Assembly: GCA_963677935.2 (NCBI GenBank)
Contig: CAXXEH010000003.1
Span: 2,294,001 to 2,358,000 of the forward strand
Origin: JAAFHB01 sp963677935
Lineage (GTDB): Bacteria; Bacteroidota; Bacteroidia; Bacteroidales; Prolixibacteraceae
Length of the DNA stretch: 64,000 bases
Direction of reading: 5' to 3'
In this document: positions 43,327-52,930 of the stretch, piece after piece
How the letters are laid out: each line of letters begins with the position of its first letter
Numbering within the stretch: position 1 is the first letter of the stretch
The notes under the pieces: model-generated
What the model was told of the DNA's origin: nothing
The model's database searches: none
What the model saw: only the letters and a program-made list of their open reading frames with translations
Translations under genes and position numbers: made by a program

Positions 43327-45378
43327 ATGAGAAAGAAAATTGCAACGCAGGTGTTTTTTATCGTTCTGCTTGCTGTCGTATTGATTTGTTGTAACAGCCC
43401 AAAATCGGCAAACATCACAGATACGATGATGAAAAACGGTTCATTGCTTAAAGTTACACCCCGGTTTATCCCATTGTTGCCAGGTGCAGTTCAACCGGAA
43501 GGGTGGATCAGGGATTGGGCAAAAGATGCAGCCAGCGGGATCACTGGTCATCTGGATGAGTATTCCCCTACATTCGGCGAAGCCTGGAAAGGGTATGGTT
43601 TTAAGGCCAGGGGAGCTACTGCCAACGGAGGTGGGTGGCCACTTGAACAATGCAGTTACTGGCTGGATGGCGCTATAAGGCTTGGATATATCCTCAAAGA
43701 TTCGGCATTAATCAAAAAAGCATCCTCCAGGCTTGACACTGTTGTAGCTGGAGTATTGCGGGGAGGTGAAACGTTCATTTACTGGCTCCCTAAGAAAGCT
43801 TTGGTAGATAGTACCCAGGGATGGGTAGAATTTAACAGCTGGGCTCATTCACACATGGGACGCGCACTTGTGGCTTATTATCAGGCCACCGGCAAAGAAA
43901 AAGTACTTCAAGCCCTGACAAAAGTCTACCGAAACTACTCCCTTCCAAAATTAATCGAACATTTCCATGCTGTATCAGGTTCAGTCAATATTGAACCGAT
44001 GTTGGACACCTATCTTATGACGGGTGACACAGCTATTCGGAATAATATTAACAGCTTTGGTAATACTAAAAAATATCAAACACTTTCAGACAACTGGAAT
44101 GCGGGCAAACTGCAGCCGGGACACAATGTGATTTATTATGAGAATATCCGCGTTCCTGCTCTGCTCTATCTGATCACCGGAAACAAAACAGATCTTAGTG
44201 CTACGATCAAGGCTCTCGATTGGGGTGAAAAATCAAATTTACTACCGGTGGGAGTGACATCGGGCGAAGAGTACCATGCCGGGATTGGCGCAACACGAAA
44301 TATTGAGACCTGTGATGTATCTGCCGCCATTAATACGTTTAATCGTCTGCTCCAAATCACGGGTGATAATAAATACGCCGATAAAATAGAAACGATCTTT
44401 TTTAATGCAGGAGCAGCCCCAGTGGCACGCGATTTCTCAACCATGTGTTATTATCAATCGATGAACCGGTATAGTAATCAACTTCCGGGTGAAGAACCAG
44501 GTGCACCAGGAAAAGAGTGCTATAAATTTACAAAGCTGGGACATTCGGTGCTCTGTTGTGTGGGCAACAATTGCCGTATAATTCCCAATTACATCATGAA
44601 TATGTGGATGGCCACCTCCGATCATGGACTTGCAGCCACATTATATGGTCCTTGCAAGGTAACAGCCAGCGCAGGAAATAATATTTCGACTGAAATCACC
44701 TGCCAAACCTATTATCCCTTCAATGAAACCATAAAAATGTCGGTCAATCCATCACAATCAGCTGAATTTCCGATTTATCTCCACATACCTGAATGGTGTA
44801 CAAATCCATCAATCAAGGTGAACGGAGAAATCATAAAAGCAGAAAAGCAATCAAATGGATTTGTCCGGATAACTCAGTTATGGAAGACAAACAGTCTGAT
44901 TGAATTGAGATTGCCTATGACCGCAAGGGTGGTTCCCGGGAAGGAGACCCCCTATCCTCAGATCTCCTATTTCAACAACTACCACAAGATGGCTAAGGAT
45001 ACAACGATACAAAACCCATATGCCTGCGTCTTTTACGGACCATTACTGTTTTCGCTCCCGATTCCGGATATCAATCCTGATCAGGAGGTAAAGGGCGCAA
45101 AATTCAATTACGCTTTGGATGTTAAGCCCGAAGATGCTTCCAACGTGATTACCGTTGAACGGAAAGGGATGCCTTCACACTGGGATTGGTCGCCCGATTC
45201 GCCAATAAAATTAACGGTGAGTGCCCAGGAGTTCAACTGGCAACCAACAGAAAACAGCGTACTTCCTGCAAAACCTGTCGAAAAGGGGAAACCGGTCAAA
45301 ATTCAGCTAATCCCTTACGGGGCAACCAAATTCAGGGTTACCATGTTTCCCGTAACAGCAGCTTCATACCATAAATAA
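43327..45378 (+). CDS. GH127/GH146-type beta-L-arabinofuranosidase (DUF1680)
   Basis: Lipoprotein glycosidase of 683 residues from the ATG at 43327, which gives a proper lipoprotein signal (VVLICC, Cys20 or 21). The DUF1680 family (HypBA1 type) removes beta-L-arabinofuranose with a cysteine nucleophile held by zinc. The corresponding residues are present: Glu327 and Cys329 in NIETCDVS, and the pair Cys410-Cys411 in SVLCCVGNN. Spacing is close to that of HypBA1 (Glu338, Cys340, Cys417, Cys418). The usual CCPPN motif reads CCVGN here. The gene is 19 bp upstream of a GH2 gene. Confidence 0.87.
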   Translation: MRKKIATQVFFIVLLAVVLICCNSPKSANITDTMMKNGSLLKVTPRFIPLLPGAVQPEGWIRDWAKDAASGITGHLDEYSPTFGEAWKGYGFKARGATANGGGWPLEQCSYWLDGAIRLGYILKDSALIKKASSRLDTVVAGVLRGGETFIYWLPKKALVDSTQGWVEFNSWAHSHMGRALVAYYQATGKEKVLQALTKVYRNYSLPKLIEHFHAVSGSVNIEPMLDTYLMTGDTAIRNNINSFGNTKKYQTLSDNWNAGKLQPGHNVIYYENIRVPALLYLITGNKTDLSATIKALDWGEKSNLLPVGVTSGEEYHAGIGATRNIETCDVSAAINTFNRLLQITGDNKYADKIETIFFNAGAAPVARDFSTMCYYQSMNRYSNQLPGEEPGAPGKECYKFTKLGHSVLCCVGNNCRIIPNYIMNMWMATSDHGLAATLYGPCKVTASAGNNISTEITCQTYYPFNETIKMSVNPSQSAEFPIYLHIPEWCTNPSIKVNGEIIKAEKQSNGFVRITQLWKTNSLIELRLPMTARVVPGKETPYPQISYFNNYHKMAKDTTIQNPYACVFYGPLLFSLPIPDINPDQEVKGAKFNYALDVKPEDASNVITVERKGMPSHWDWSPDSPIKLTVSAQEFNWQPTENSVLPAKPVEKGKPVKIQLIPYGATKFRVTMFPVTAASYHK

Positions 45379-45396
45379 CAACTAATCACTCTGACA

Positions 45397-47628
45397 ATGA
45401 AAATATCAGGCTTCGTTTTATTCATGCTGCTAACTGTTTTCTCAGCTTTTTCGCAGCTGCAACCACGTACAACCTTCAATTTAAATGGTACCTGGCAGTT
45501 TGATCAGACCATCAATGCATTTCCACCTTCGAAATTCACACGAACTATTCCTGTTCCGGGACTGGTTCATCTGGCAACACCTAAAATCGCAGACTACGAT
45601 AAATTTTTTAAACGCGCAGACAAAGTTGTCGCCAAAGACCAGCATAATCTGTACAACATCGATTATACTCCCCGTTACAGCTGGTACCACAAAAGTGTTT
45701 TTATCCCCAAAGAGATGGATGGCAGAGAAGGGTTGATTACCATTAGAAAGAGTCAGTATGTGACCCAGGTTTATATTAATGGTTATGATATGGGAACATC
45801 TGTCGCCTGCTACACCCCTGTTGAATTTCCGGTCACAAATGCCATAAAATTCGGGGCTGAAAATGAAATATTGATCAAAGTTGGTGATCGTGTCTGGCTG
45901 CCAGGTGATGCCGCCGGGGGCACAGATAAGGAGAAAGAGCACTATCTCCCCGGAATCTGGGACGATGTGCTGATTTCGTTTACCGGAAAAGTGCGCATTA
46001 ACCGTTTATTGGCATTACCCTCAGTTGCCGGCAAAAAGGTAACTGTAAAGGTACAACTGCGAAACTTTAGTCCATCACAGATTTTTGTTGGTGATGCGAT
46101 GAATGATTCAGTAACTCTCGATGTTTCGATTTCCGAGAAGCAATCAGGCAAAGTTGTCGCCTTCAGAAGTGGCCGGTTCATCACAAAACGGGATAATTTA
46201 TCGGAATCGATTCTTGAGATTCCAATTTCTGGATTTACCAACTGGACTCCCGACAAACCATTTCTTTATCAGGCAAATGCCACTTTGAAAAATGACAAAG
46301 GAATTTCTGACGAAATCACCAAACAGTTTGGAATGCGTGACTTTACCCGCAAAGGGAAATTCTTTTACCTCAACGGTGAAAAATTCATTTTGCGGGGTAC
46401 CAATGTAACCCTCCAGCGATTCTTTGAAGATCCCGACTGTGGGAACCTCGTCTGGGACCGGGAATGGGTAAAGAAATTACTGTTTGATTATCCAAAAAAA
46501 CTCAACTGGAATATGATGCGTGTCTGTGTGGGTATTGCTCCCGATTTTTGGTATGACCTGGCAGATGAATATGGGTTGATGTTTCAGAATGAATGGCTCT
46601 ACTGGCAAAATCACGGATGGGACGACCAGGTGCGAAAAGAGTATACCGACTGGGTTTGGAGTGACGGAAACCATCCCAGTATAGCGATCTGGGATGCCAT
46701 TAACGAAAATGTAGATGACTATATCGGAAATAAGCTGATACCGGAATTGAAAAAACTTGATCCTACCAGAATATGGGATGCCGGATATATGGTCGGAGAC
46801 CTTATGGCACAGGATGAAATGGATGAGCCCCACCCCTATCAGGGACCAATGCCATGGAAGTCATTTTCAGCTTTTGAAAAAAATCCATATCCACTTGGCA
46901 ATCTAAATTTCAAACCTGATGTCATCCAAAAAATTGATGCTGCAGGCGTCCCTCAGCTGATAAACGAATACGGATGGGTTTGGCTCTGGCGAAATGGGAC
47001 ACCCAGCAAACTGACACTCAATACCTACAAATACTATTTGGGTGATAACTCAACGCCTGAGCAAAATCTTGAATTTCAGGCTTACTGGATGGAGCTGGAG
47101 ACAGAATGGCTTAGAAGTAATCCTAATCCAGCAGGAGTTCTGGCTTTTTGCTATCTGGCCAACAATTACGGATATACGGGTGACTGGTTTATGGGCAACA
47201 TCAAAGATTTGAAACCATCCCCCACTTTGGACTGGTTTCGCCATGCCTTTGCGCCGGTTGCTGCCTATATTAACCTGACCGATGAACGGTATGTCAAAAA
47301 TATTCCGCCTCATCAGCCCGGATCGACACTGCTTTTTAACCTTTCCGGCATTAATAATCAGTCCAAAACTGCCATTGGCGCAGTTAAGGTCAAATTCATT
47401 AATTCAAAAGGTCAAAGCTCTACAGAACAGATTCTTTCTATACAATTAGATTCATTTGTACGCACCGATATTCCTGTTTCACTGATCCTCCCCTCCGAAA
47501 TTGGGGGTTATGTGCTGGTTGCTGAATTTACTCCTGAAAACGGGACACCTGTAATCAGTAGAAGATTCTTAAAGATTGGTCTGGCCAAGGATTATTCGTT
47601 TTACAATTTAAGCCCATCCGGTATATGA
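45397..47628 (+). CDS. GH2-family exo-beta-glycosidase
   Basis: Exported enzyme of 743 residues with a signal peptide to about residue 19. The sugar-binding N-terminal domain (FNLNGTWQFDQ) and the immunoglobulin-like domain precede the TIM barrel. The acid/base Glu437 is in IWDAINEN, and the nucleophile candidate Glu524 is in LINEYGWVW. GH2 contains beta-galactosidases, beta-mannosidases, beta-glucuronidases and arabinosidases; the substrate is not decidable here. The stop codon overlaps the start of the cupin isomerase gene by 4 bp. Confidence 0.87.
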   Translation: MKISGFVLFMLLTVFSAFSQLQPRTTFNLNGTWQFDQTINAFPPSKFTRTIPVPGLVHLATPKIADYDKFFKRADKVVAKDQHNLYNIDYTPRYSWYHKSVFIPKEMDGREGLITIRKSQYVTQVYINGYDMGTSVACYTPVEFPVTNAIKFGAENEILIKVGDRVWLPGDAAGGTDKEKEHYLPGIWDDVLISFTGKVRINRLLALPSVAGKKVTVKVQLRNFSPSQIFVGDAMNDSVTLDVSISEKQSGKVVAFRSGRFITKRDNLSESILEIPISGFTNWTPDKPFLYQANATLKNDKGISDEITKQFGMRDFTRKGKFFYLNGEKFILRGTNVTLQRFFEDPDCGNLVWDREWVKKLLFDYPKKLNWNMMRVCVGIAPDFWYDLADEYGLMFQNEWLYWQNHGWDDQVRKEYTDWVWSDGNHPSIAIWDAINENVDDYIGNKLIPELKKLDPTRIWDAGYMVGDLMAQDEMDEPHPYQGPMPWKSFSAFEKNPYPLGNLNFKPDVIQKIDAAGVPQLINEYGWVWLWRNGTPSKLTLNTYKYYLGDNSTPEQNLEFQAYWMELETEWLRSNPNPAGVLAFCYLANNYGYTGDWFMGNIKDLKPSPTLDWFRHAFAPVAAYINLTDERYVKNIPPHQPGSTLLFNLSGINNQSKTAIGAVKVKFINSKGQSSTEQILSIQLDSFVRTDIPVSLILPSEIGGYVLVAEFTPENGTPVISRRFLKIGLAKDYSFYNLSPSGI

Positions 47629-48194
47629 ATCATTTGAAAATTGTCAGATCACCTGTCGAGTTTGATATCGTCAATTTTGGATTGAAAGGATCCACTGTAC
47701 ACTTTCAAACCCGCACCTTGGAGGAGATTGCCAACATCTTTCTGGATCAGCAGGCTGTTCAACTAATTCCTGCACAAACAGTGGTTTACACCGTCCAATC
47801 GTGGTTGCCTGTCGAAGAAGGTACTCGAGGAGGGCTGTTTTATGGGAGATCCACCATCATGCCGGGGAAGGTAGGCAACGAATATTTTATGACCAAAGGA
47901 CATTTTCATGCAAAGTCTGACCGTGCAGAATTTTATTGGGGTGTTCAGGGAAAAGGTGTCCTGATTCTGATGGATCGTGATCGGAATACCTGGGGAGAGG
48001 AAGTCTACCCTGGAAGTCTCCATTATATTGGAAGTCATATCGCCCACCGCCTGGCTAATACAGGTGACACAAACCTGGTTGTCGGCGCCTGCTGGCCATC
48101 TGATGCCGGACATAATTACGAGGAGATTGCCATCCATGGGTTTTCAGCACGGTTGATTGAAATTGACGGGCAACCGGGTTTGACACCACAATAA
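47625..48194 (+). CDS. pgiA: Cupin-type glucose-6-phosphate isomerase (first)
   Basis: Cytoplasmic metal-dependent isomerase of the cupin (archaeal-type) phosphoglucose isomerase family, interconverting an aldose and ketose phosphate. At 189 residues it has the usual length. The metal-binding cupin motif TKGHFHAKSDRAEFYWGVQG is present, with the second set around SHIAHRLANTGD. The start lies within the last codons of the GH2 gene (ATGA), and an MFS sugar porter follows 40 bp downstream. Substrate may be glucose-6-phosphate or another hexose phosphate. Confidence 0.85.
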   Translation: MNHLKIVRSPVEFDIVNFGLKGSTVHFQTRTLEEIANIFLDQQAVQLIPAQTVVYTVQSWLPVEEGTRGGLFYGRSTIMPGKVGNEYFMTKGHFHAKSDRAEFYWGVQGKGVLILMDRDRNTWGEEVYPGSLHYIGSHIAHRLANTGDTNLVVGACWPSDAGHNYEEIAIHGFSARLIEIDGQPGLTPQ

Positions 48195-48234
48195 CACACA
48201 ATAAATTCAATATCAATATATTATATTTATAAAA

Positions 48235-49557
48235 ATGAAGGCATACGTTATATTAATTTCAGTGGTCGCCGCATTAGGTGGTCTTCTGTTTGGATTCGAC
48301 ACAGCAGTAATTTCGGGAACAATTAATTTTATTCAACCGTATTTTGGCTTGTCCGAAGCTGGACTTGGGTGGACCGTGAGCAGTTTGTTGCTGGGTTGCA
48401 TTGCGGGAGTTTTTCTTGCGGGTAAGGCCGGCGACCATTATGGAAGGAAAAAAGTACTGATGTTTGCAGCGCTGCTATTTTTTATATCTGCGATTGGAAG
48501 CGCAACCGCTCATGCACTTTTCTATTTTTTGGTTGCACGGGTGTTGGGTGGTGTGGCCGTTGGTGTGGCTTCTATACTCTCGCCAATGTACATCGCAGAA
48601 CTTGCTCCGGCCAAATACCGCGGATCGTTGGTGTCGTTAAACCAGCTTGCCATCGTGATTGGAATTCTGGTTGCATTTCTCAGTAACTATTTACTTGCCG
48701 ACTCAGGGCCAAACAACTGGCGTTGGATGCTACTGGTCATGGCAGCTCCTGCCATTTTGCTGTTTTTTAGCCTTTTTCTGGTACCCGAGAGTCCACGATG
48801 GCTCGTTGCCCGACAGCGAAATGATGAAGCGCTTGCTGTATTAATCAAAACATCAGGTGAAGAGTATGCCGCTGCAGAATTACTGGAAATCGAAGACACG
48901 CTTAAAATCCACCAGGAATCAGTTTTCAGTGACTTGCTGGCGCCAAAGGTGCGGCCACTCCTTTTTATGGGGATTATCCTTGCTGTTTTTTCACAGATAA
49001 CCGGAATCAATACAATCATGTATTATGCTCCAAAAATTTTTGCCACAGTGGGTAACTCAAACGGCTCTTCTTTGCTCCAAACACTGGCCATTGGTTGTAT
49101 TAATGTTGTATTCACCCTTATTGCCATGTCAATAATCGATCGTTTTGGCCGAAAATGGATGCTGATTCTGGGATCCGGAGGAATGATGTCAATGCTTTTG
49201 GGATTGTCCACACTATTTTTTATTCATCAAACTTCCGGCATTATGGTTCTCGTCTTTATATTAGGATATATTGCCTGTTTTAGTGCTTCTCTGGGTGCTG
49301 CTGTATGGGTTGTAATTTCCGAATTATTCCCGAACAGGCTACGAAGCAAAGGGATGTCGGTTGCCATTGTTGCCCTCTGGATCGCTTGCACAATTGTCTC
49401 CATAACCTTTCCAATCATGCTTGAACGGTTAAGCGGAGGGATCACCTTTCTGATTTTTGCAGTGATCTGTCTTGCAAATCTGTTGTATGTCTGGCGTTAC
49501 GTTCCGGAGACCAAAGGAAAAACACTCGAGGAACTGGAACATCAATTCAATCAATAA
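48235..49557 (+). CDS. MFS sugar porter (XylE/GalP-like)
   Basis: Inner-membrane proton:sugar symporter of 440 residues with twelve hydrophobic segments. The sugar-porter signatures are clear: GGLLFGFDTAVISGT in the first segment, GDHYGRKKVL between segments two and three, VPESPRWLV at the end of the first half, and VPETKGKTLEELE at the C-terminus. It would import a released monosaccharide for the isomerases on either side. Xylose, arabinose, galactose and glucose are all possible. Confidence 0.92.
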   Translation: MKAYVILISVVAALGGLLFGFDTAVISGTINFIQPYFGLSEAGLGWTVSSLLLGCIAGVFLAGKAGDHYGRKKVLMFAALLFFISAIGSATAHALFYFLVARVLGGVAVGVASILSPMYIAELAPAKYRGSLVSLNQLAIVIGILVAFLSNYLLADSGPNNWRWMLLVMAAPAILLFFSLFLVPESPRWLVARQRNDEALAVLIKTSGEEYAAAELLEIEDTLKIHQESVFSDLLAPKVRPLLFMGIILAVFSQITGINTIMYYAPKIFATVGNSNGSSLLQTLAIGCINVVFTLIAMSIIDRFGRKWMLILGSGGMMSMLLGLSTLFFIHQTSGIMVLVFILGYIACFSASLGAAVWVVISELFPNRLRSKGMSVAIVALWIACTIVSITFPIMLERLSGGITFLIFAVICLANLLYVWRYVPETKGKTLEELEHQFNQ

Positions 49558-49652
49558 TTTATAGCTATGAATTTATGTAAGGGGATAAAACTTTTCGCCC
49601 TTATACCTCAATGATAATATTTTAATAAATGAAACCATAAAAAACAAACAAA

Positions 49653-50678
49653 ATGATGACCAAAATGAGATTATGGATTGTCTTTGGTCTTATGGTGACA
49701 ATGGCCATGAGTACCGTTTATGATGCTGCTGCGAAGAGTAACAACGCAAATCAAAAACAGGCCGCACCAGTTGCAGTGAAATCGGTCAGGGAGATGCAAG
49801 AGGAATTCCTGAAGCTGAAGTTCGGCATGTTCATCCATTTCAACATGGCAACTTACAAGGGTGTCCAGTGGGTCTCCGGCTACCATTCTCCTGCAGACTT
49901 CAATCCGGGCCGGAGGATCGACACCGATGCCTGGGCCGACGCGGCCCGGTCAGCCGGTATGAAATATGCCGTGCTGACGGTTAAACATGTTGCGGGCTTC
50001 TGCCTGTGGGACAGCAAATACACCACCTACGACATCATGAATCCTGATTGTCCCTACAAGGAAGACCTTGTAGCACAATTCATCAAGTCGTTCAAAAGCC
50101 GGGGATTAAAGGTGGGGCTCTACTATTGCTGGCGTCATCCGGGATTCAAGGCTGAGTTCAAGGTCCTGCCGCCGGAATGCGATCCCGCGACCCATTCCCT
50201 GAAGGAACAGAATGAATTCCAAATGAAGCAAATTGCCGAACTTATAAGGAAGTATCCGGATGTTTTCTATATTTGGAACGATGGGCTGGACCCCGATATC
50301 ATGACCTCAAAAGAAGCACTTGACTTCTTCCGCAGCGTCCGTCCCGATCTCCTTATCAGCGCAAATTGGTGGGACTGGAGCAAAAAGGGAACTCCATTTG
50401 TTGATATTGCTGTTAAGGAAATGAAACCCTTCCCTGAGACGAATACGGCGCCCGGAGAGACCTGCTGGTGTCTGGAGCAAAGTTGGTTCTGGAAAACCGG
50501 AGCCAGTCCTAAGACCGCCAGGGAGGTGGTTGATCTTATTACCACAGCCAACAGCAGAAATTCGAATTTCCTGCTCAATGTGGGTCCCGATACGCAGGGT
50601 AGGTTTGAAGAATCAAGTGTAAAGGTATTGGCCGAAATCGGGAAGTTGTTAAAAGCAAATGAAGCCGCTAAAAAATAA
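49653..50678 (+). CDS. GH29-family alpha-L-fucosidase, catalytic domain only
   Basis: Exported enzyme of 341 residues with a signal peptide to about residue 27. The N-terminal GH29 features are LKFGMFIHFNMATYKG and VLTVKHVAGFCLWDSKYTTYD. The nucleophile is probably Asp210 in YIWNDGLDP, aligned with the WFDG motif of the family. The C-terminal beta-sandwich found in many GH29 enzymes is missing, as in some shorter members. Its codons are more GC-rich than those of neighbouring genes, which hints at separate acquisition. It stands alone, with gaps of about 95 bp on each side. Confidence 0.88.
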   Translation: MMTKMRLWIVFGLMVTMAMSTVYDAAAKSNNANQKQAAPVAVKSVREMQEEFLKLKFGMFIHFNMATYKGVQWVSGYHSPADFNPGRRIDTDAWADAARSAGMKYAVLTVKHVAGFCLWDSKYTTYDIMNPDCPYKEDLVAQFIKSFKSRGLKVGLYYCWRHPGFKAEFKVLPPECDPATHSLKEQNEFQMKQIAELIRKYPDVFYIWNDGLDPDIMTSKEALDFFRSVRPDLLISANWWDWSKKGTPFVDIAVKEMKPFPETNTAPGETCWCLEQSWFWKTGASPKTAREVVDLITTANSRNSNFLLNVGPDTQGRFEESSVKVLAEIGKLLKANEAAKK

Positions 50679-50686
50679 ATTATTTA

Positions 50687-50788
50687 AAGATGAAATAGCC
50701 ATGGTTAAAAATTCACAAACCGAAGATGAATATCGCCAACCGGCGGATGGCTATTCCATGCGACCTTAAAAAAACAAATTATATACGC
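50687..50788 (+). repeat. Leader repeat in front of the PMI-like gene
   Basis: This is the second copy of the ~100-bp leader. The core from GATGAAATAGCCATGG to GGATGGCTATTCCAT and the AAACAAATTATATAC just before the start codon match 27736-27836 with only a few differences. The position directly before the ATG at 50789 also argues for that start rather than an upstream one at 50726 that would translate the repeat. Confidence 0.65.
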
Positions 50789-52588
50789 ATGAATTATTTA
50801 AAAACCCCATCCAAATTCAATAACCTCCCTGTCGTAGAGGTAAAAAACAGTCTATATCAGGTATCCAACGGTTGGGGAGCAATTTGCATCAGGTTAAATG
50901 AATCGATTAATAAAATCCCGGGGAAGAAAAAACTGGTGGTTATCGAAACCTATCAGGGGGTCATCCATGAAGAACTGATTGCTAATCTTCAGAATGGAAT
51001 AAAACCAGCCCGGTTTATCCATACTGCTGATTATATGTTGCCCGAAGAGGAGATCAAAAAACTGGTCTTCCAGGATGTAACCAACGACCGGATATTTGGA
51101 TTCCTGACACGGCTGACCATGGATGCATTCTTCGACACCGAAAAAGTAAAAGCCATCCAAACTGAACTTTCAGAAATAAAAGAAGGAATAATAATCATCT
51201 ACGGCAGCGGCTCTTCCCTGCTGTGTCCTCAAGTCCCCTCCCTCGGAGGGGATTTAGGGGAGGCCCTGCTGGTCTATGCCGATATGGCCCGCTGGGAAAT
51301 CCAGTTGCGTATGCGAAAACACCTTGTAGATAACCTTGGTGTAAAAAATCGCGATACTGCTGATTGGATGTTACTCTACAAACAAGGTTTTTTCGTGGAT
51401 TGGCGGGTATGCGACCGGTTGAAGAAAACGCTATTCGATAAGATCGATTTTCTGCTCGATACGAACAAAATGGGGGAGCCAAAACTCGTAGAAGGAAAAG
51501 CGATTTTGGAGGGGATGGAATTGGCCATGAACCGCCCGTTCAGCGTGGTTCCCTTCTTTGATCCCGGCCCATGGGGCGGCCAGTGGATGAAAGAGGTTTG
51601 TAACCTCGATCCATCGGCCCCTAACTATGCCTGGTGTTTCAACTGTGTGCCAGAGGAGAACAGTTTACTGCTTAAATTCGGAGAAGATGTGATTGAAATC
51701 CCTTCAATAAACCTTGTTTTCAGACATCCAAAAGAGTTGCTGGGTGAGCCCGTTCACGGACGGTTTGGCGATGAATTTCCGATCCGTTTCGATTTTCTGG
51801 ATACGATGGAGGGTGGTCATTTGAGTCTGCAGGTTCACCCGCTCACCGAATATATTCAGGAAAAATTCGGGATGCATTACACCCAGGACGAAAGTTATTA
51901 CATGATGGAGACGGGTGATGATGCCATTGTCTATCTCGGTCTGAAGGAAGGTGTTGATCCTGAAGCAATGATTGCTGAACTGGAAGAGGCTCAGGCCGGA
52001 GGAAAATCGTTTGATGCTGAAAAACATGTGCAGACCTGGCCCATGAAAAAGCACGATCATGTGTTGATTCCTGCCGGTACAATCCATTGCTCCGGGAAAA
52101 GCAGTATGGTTCTCGAAATCAGTGCAACACCTTATATCTTTACCTTCAAATTATGGGATTGGGGACGTCTGGGAATGGATGGTAAACCCCGACCCATCAA
52201 TATCGAACATGGGAAAAAGGTGATCCAATGGGACCGTACCACCCAATGGACAAAAGAAAATCTGGTCAATCATGTTCATGTCGTTGCCGAAGGTGACGGC
52301 TGGATAGAAGAGAGCACCGGTTTACACGAACGTGAGTTTATCGAAACCAGGCGCCATTGGTTCACAAAAAAGGTGGAGCATCATACCAACGACGGAGTTA
52401 ACGTGATTTGCCTTGTCGAAGGGGATGAGGTAATCGTAGAAAGTCCAGCAGATGACTTTGAACCGTTCGTGGTCCATTATGCCGAAGTGTTTATTGTCCC
52501 GGCCAAAGTGGGAGCCTATACCATACGACCATTCGGTTCGGGTGAAGGTCAGAAATGCGGAACATTAAAGGGGTATGTTAGGTTTTAA
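50789..52588 (+). CDS. manA: Class I mannose-6-phosphate isomerase-like protein with an in-frame inserted element
   Basis: Cytoplasmic two-domain protein of 599 residues from the ATG at 50789. The C-terminal half is a type I phosphomannose isomerase: zinc-binding candidates are Gln348 and His350 in LQVHP, Glu374 in MMETGDD, and His433 in PAGTIHCSG. The N-terminal ~270 residues, with VYADMARWEIQLRMR, belong to a Bacteroidota-specific extension of unknown function. Residues 144-159 or so are encoded by a 48-bp insertion (51224-51271) bounded by 8-bp direct repeats. Removing it joins GSGSSLL directly to VYADMARWE. Reading frame is kept, so the protein is probably still made. Confidence 0.8.
   Translation: MNYLKTPSKFNNLPVVEVKNSLYQVSNGWGAICIRLNESINKIPGKKKLVVIETYQGVIHEELIANLQNGIKPARFIHTADYMLPEEEIKKLVFQDVTNDRIFGFLTRLTMDAFFDTEKVKAIQTELSEIKEGIIIIYGSGSSLLCPQVPSLGGDLGEALLVYADMARWEIQLRMRKHLVDNLGVKNRDTADWMLLYKQGFFVDWRVCDRLKKTLFDKIDFLLDTNKMGEPKLVEGKAILEGMELAMNRPFSVVPFFDPGPWGGQWMKEVCNLDPSAPNYAWCFNCVPEENSLLLKFGEDVIEIPSINLVFRHPKELLGEPVHGRFGDEFPIRFDFLDTMEGGHLSLQVHPLTEYIQEKFGMHYTQDESYYMMETGDDAIVYLGLKEGVDPEAMIAELEEAQAGGKSFDAEKHVQTWPMKKHDHVLIPAGTIHCSGKSSMVLEISATPYIFTFKLWDWGRLGMDGKPRPINIEHGKKVIQWDRTTQWTKENLVNHVHVVAEGDGWIEESTGLHEREFIETRRHWFTKKVEHHTNDGVNVICLVEGDEVIVESPADDFEPFVVHYAEVFIVPAKVGAYTIRPFGSGEGQKCGTLKGYVRF
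51216..51271. repeat. 40-bp palindromic element inserted in frame, with 8-bp direct repeats
   Basis: CCCTGCTG occurs at 51216-51223 and again at 51264-51271. Between them lies a 40-bp element with the hairpin TCCCCTCC-CTC-GGAGGGGA (51234-51252), followed by TTTAGGGGAGG. The distance between the repeats is 48 bp, exactly 16 codons. The element resembles a G/C-rich palindrome that I recognise from intergenic regions of Bacteroidota. The flanking repeat suggests target-site duplication. Confidence 0.75.
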
Positions 52589-52650
52589 TAGTTTGAAATC
52601 AAAATAGCTATTTATGTTTTTGATAATAATCACTATTTTCCGGGGGAAAA

Positions 52651-52806
52651 TTAAAGATTCTTCGCTATGCTCAGAATGACAGCAAGTTATTGGATTGGAG
52701 AGGGTAAGGGGGTTGGAAGTGGCAGAGCCACTTCCAACCCCCTTACCCTTACTGCTTAAATAATTGTCATTCTGAGCGAAACGAAGTGTAGCGAAGAATC
52801 TTTTAA
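52651..52806. repeat. Modular palindromic repeat with a different 22-bp core hairpin
   Basis: The outer ends are inverted: TTAAAGATTCTTCGCTATGC with TCAGAATGAC on the left, and GTCATTCTGAGCGAA...GCGAAGAATC on the right. The core (52702-52748) is a perfect 22-bp inverted repeat with loop AGA. The outer ends match those near 27391 and 59160, but the core is unrelated in sequence to the 20-bp core of the other copies. Confidence 0.8.
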
Positions 52807-52930
52807 TACCGATTGCAATTCCCTCGGACAATGATGGATAATAATCCAATAATTGCGTAAGTTTTGGACAATTTTGTCCTGCTAGACAGTTATTCTGTCC
52901 TATATGTCAAATTTGTCCAAAGAATTAAGA

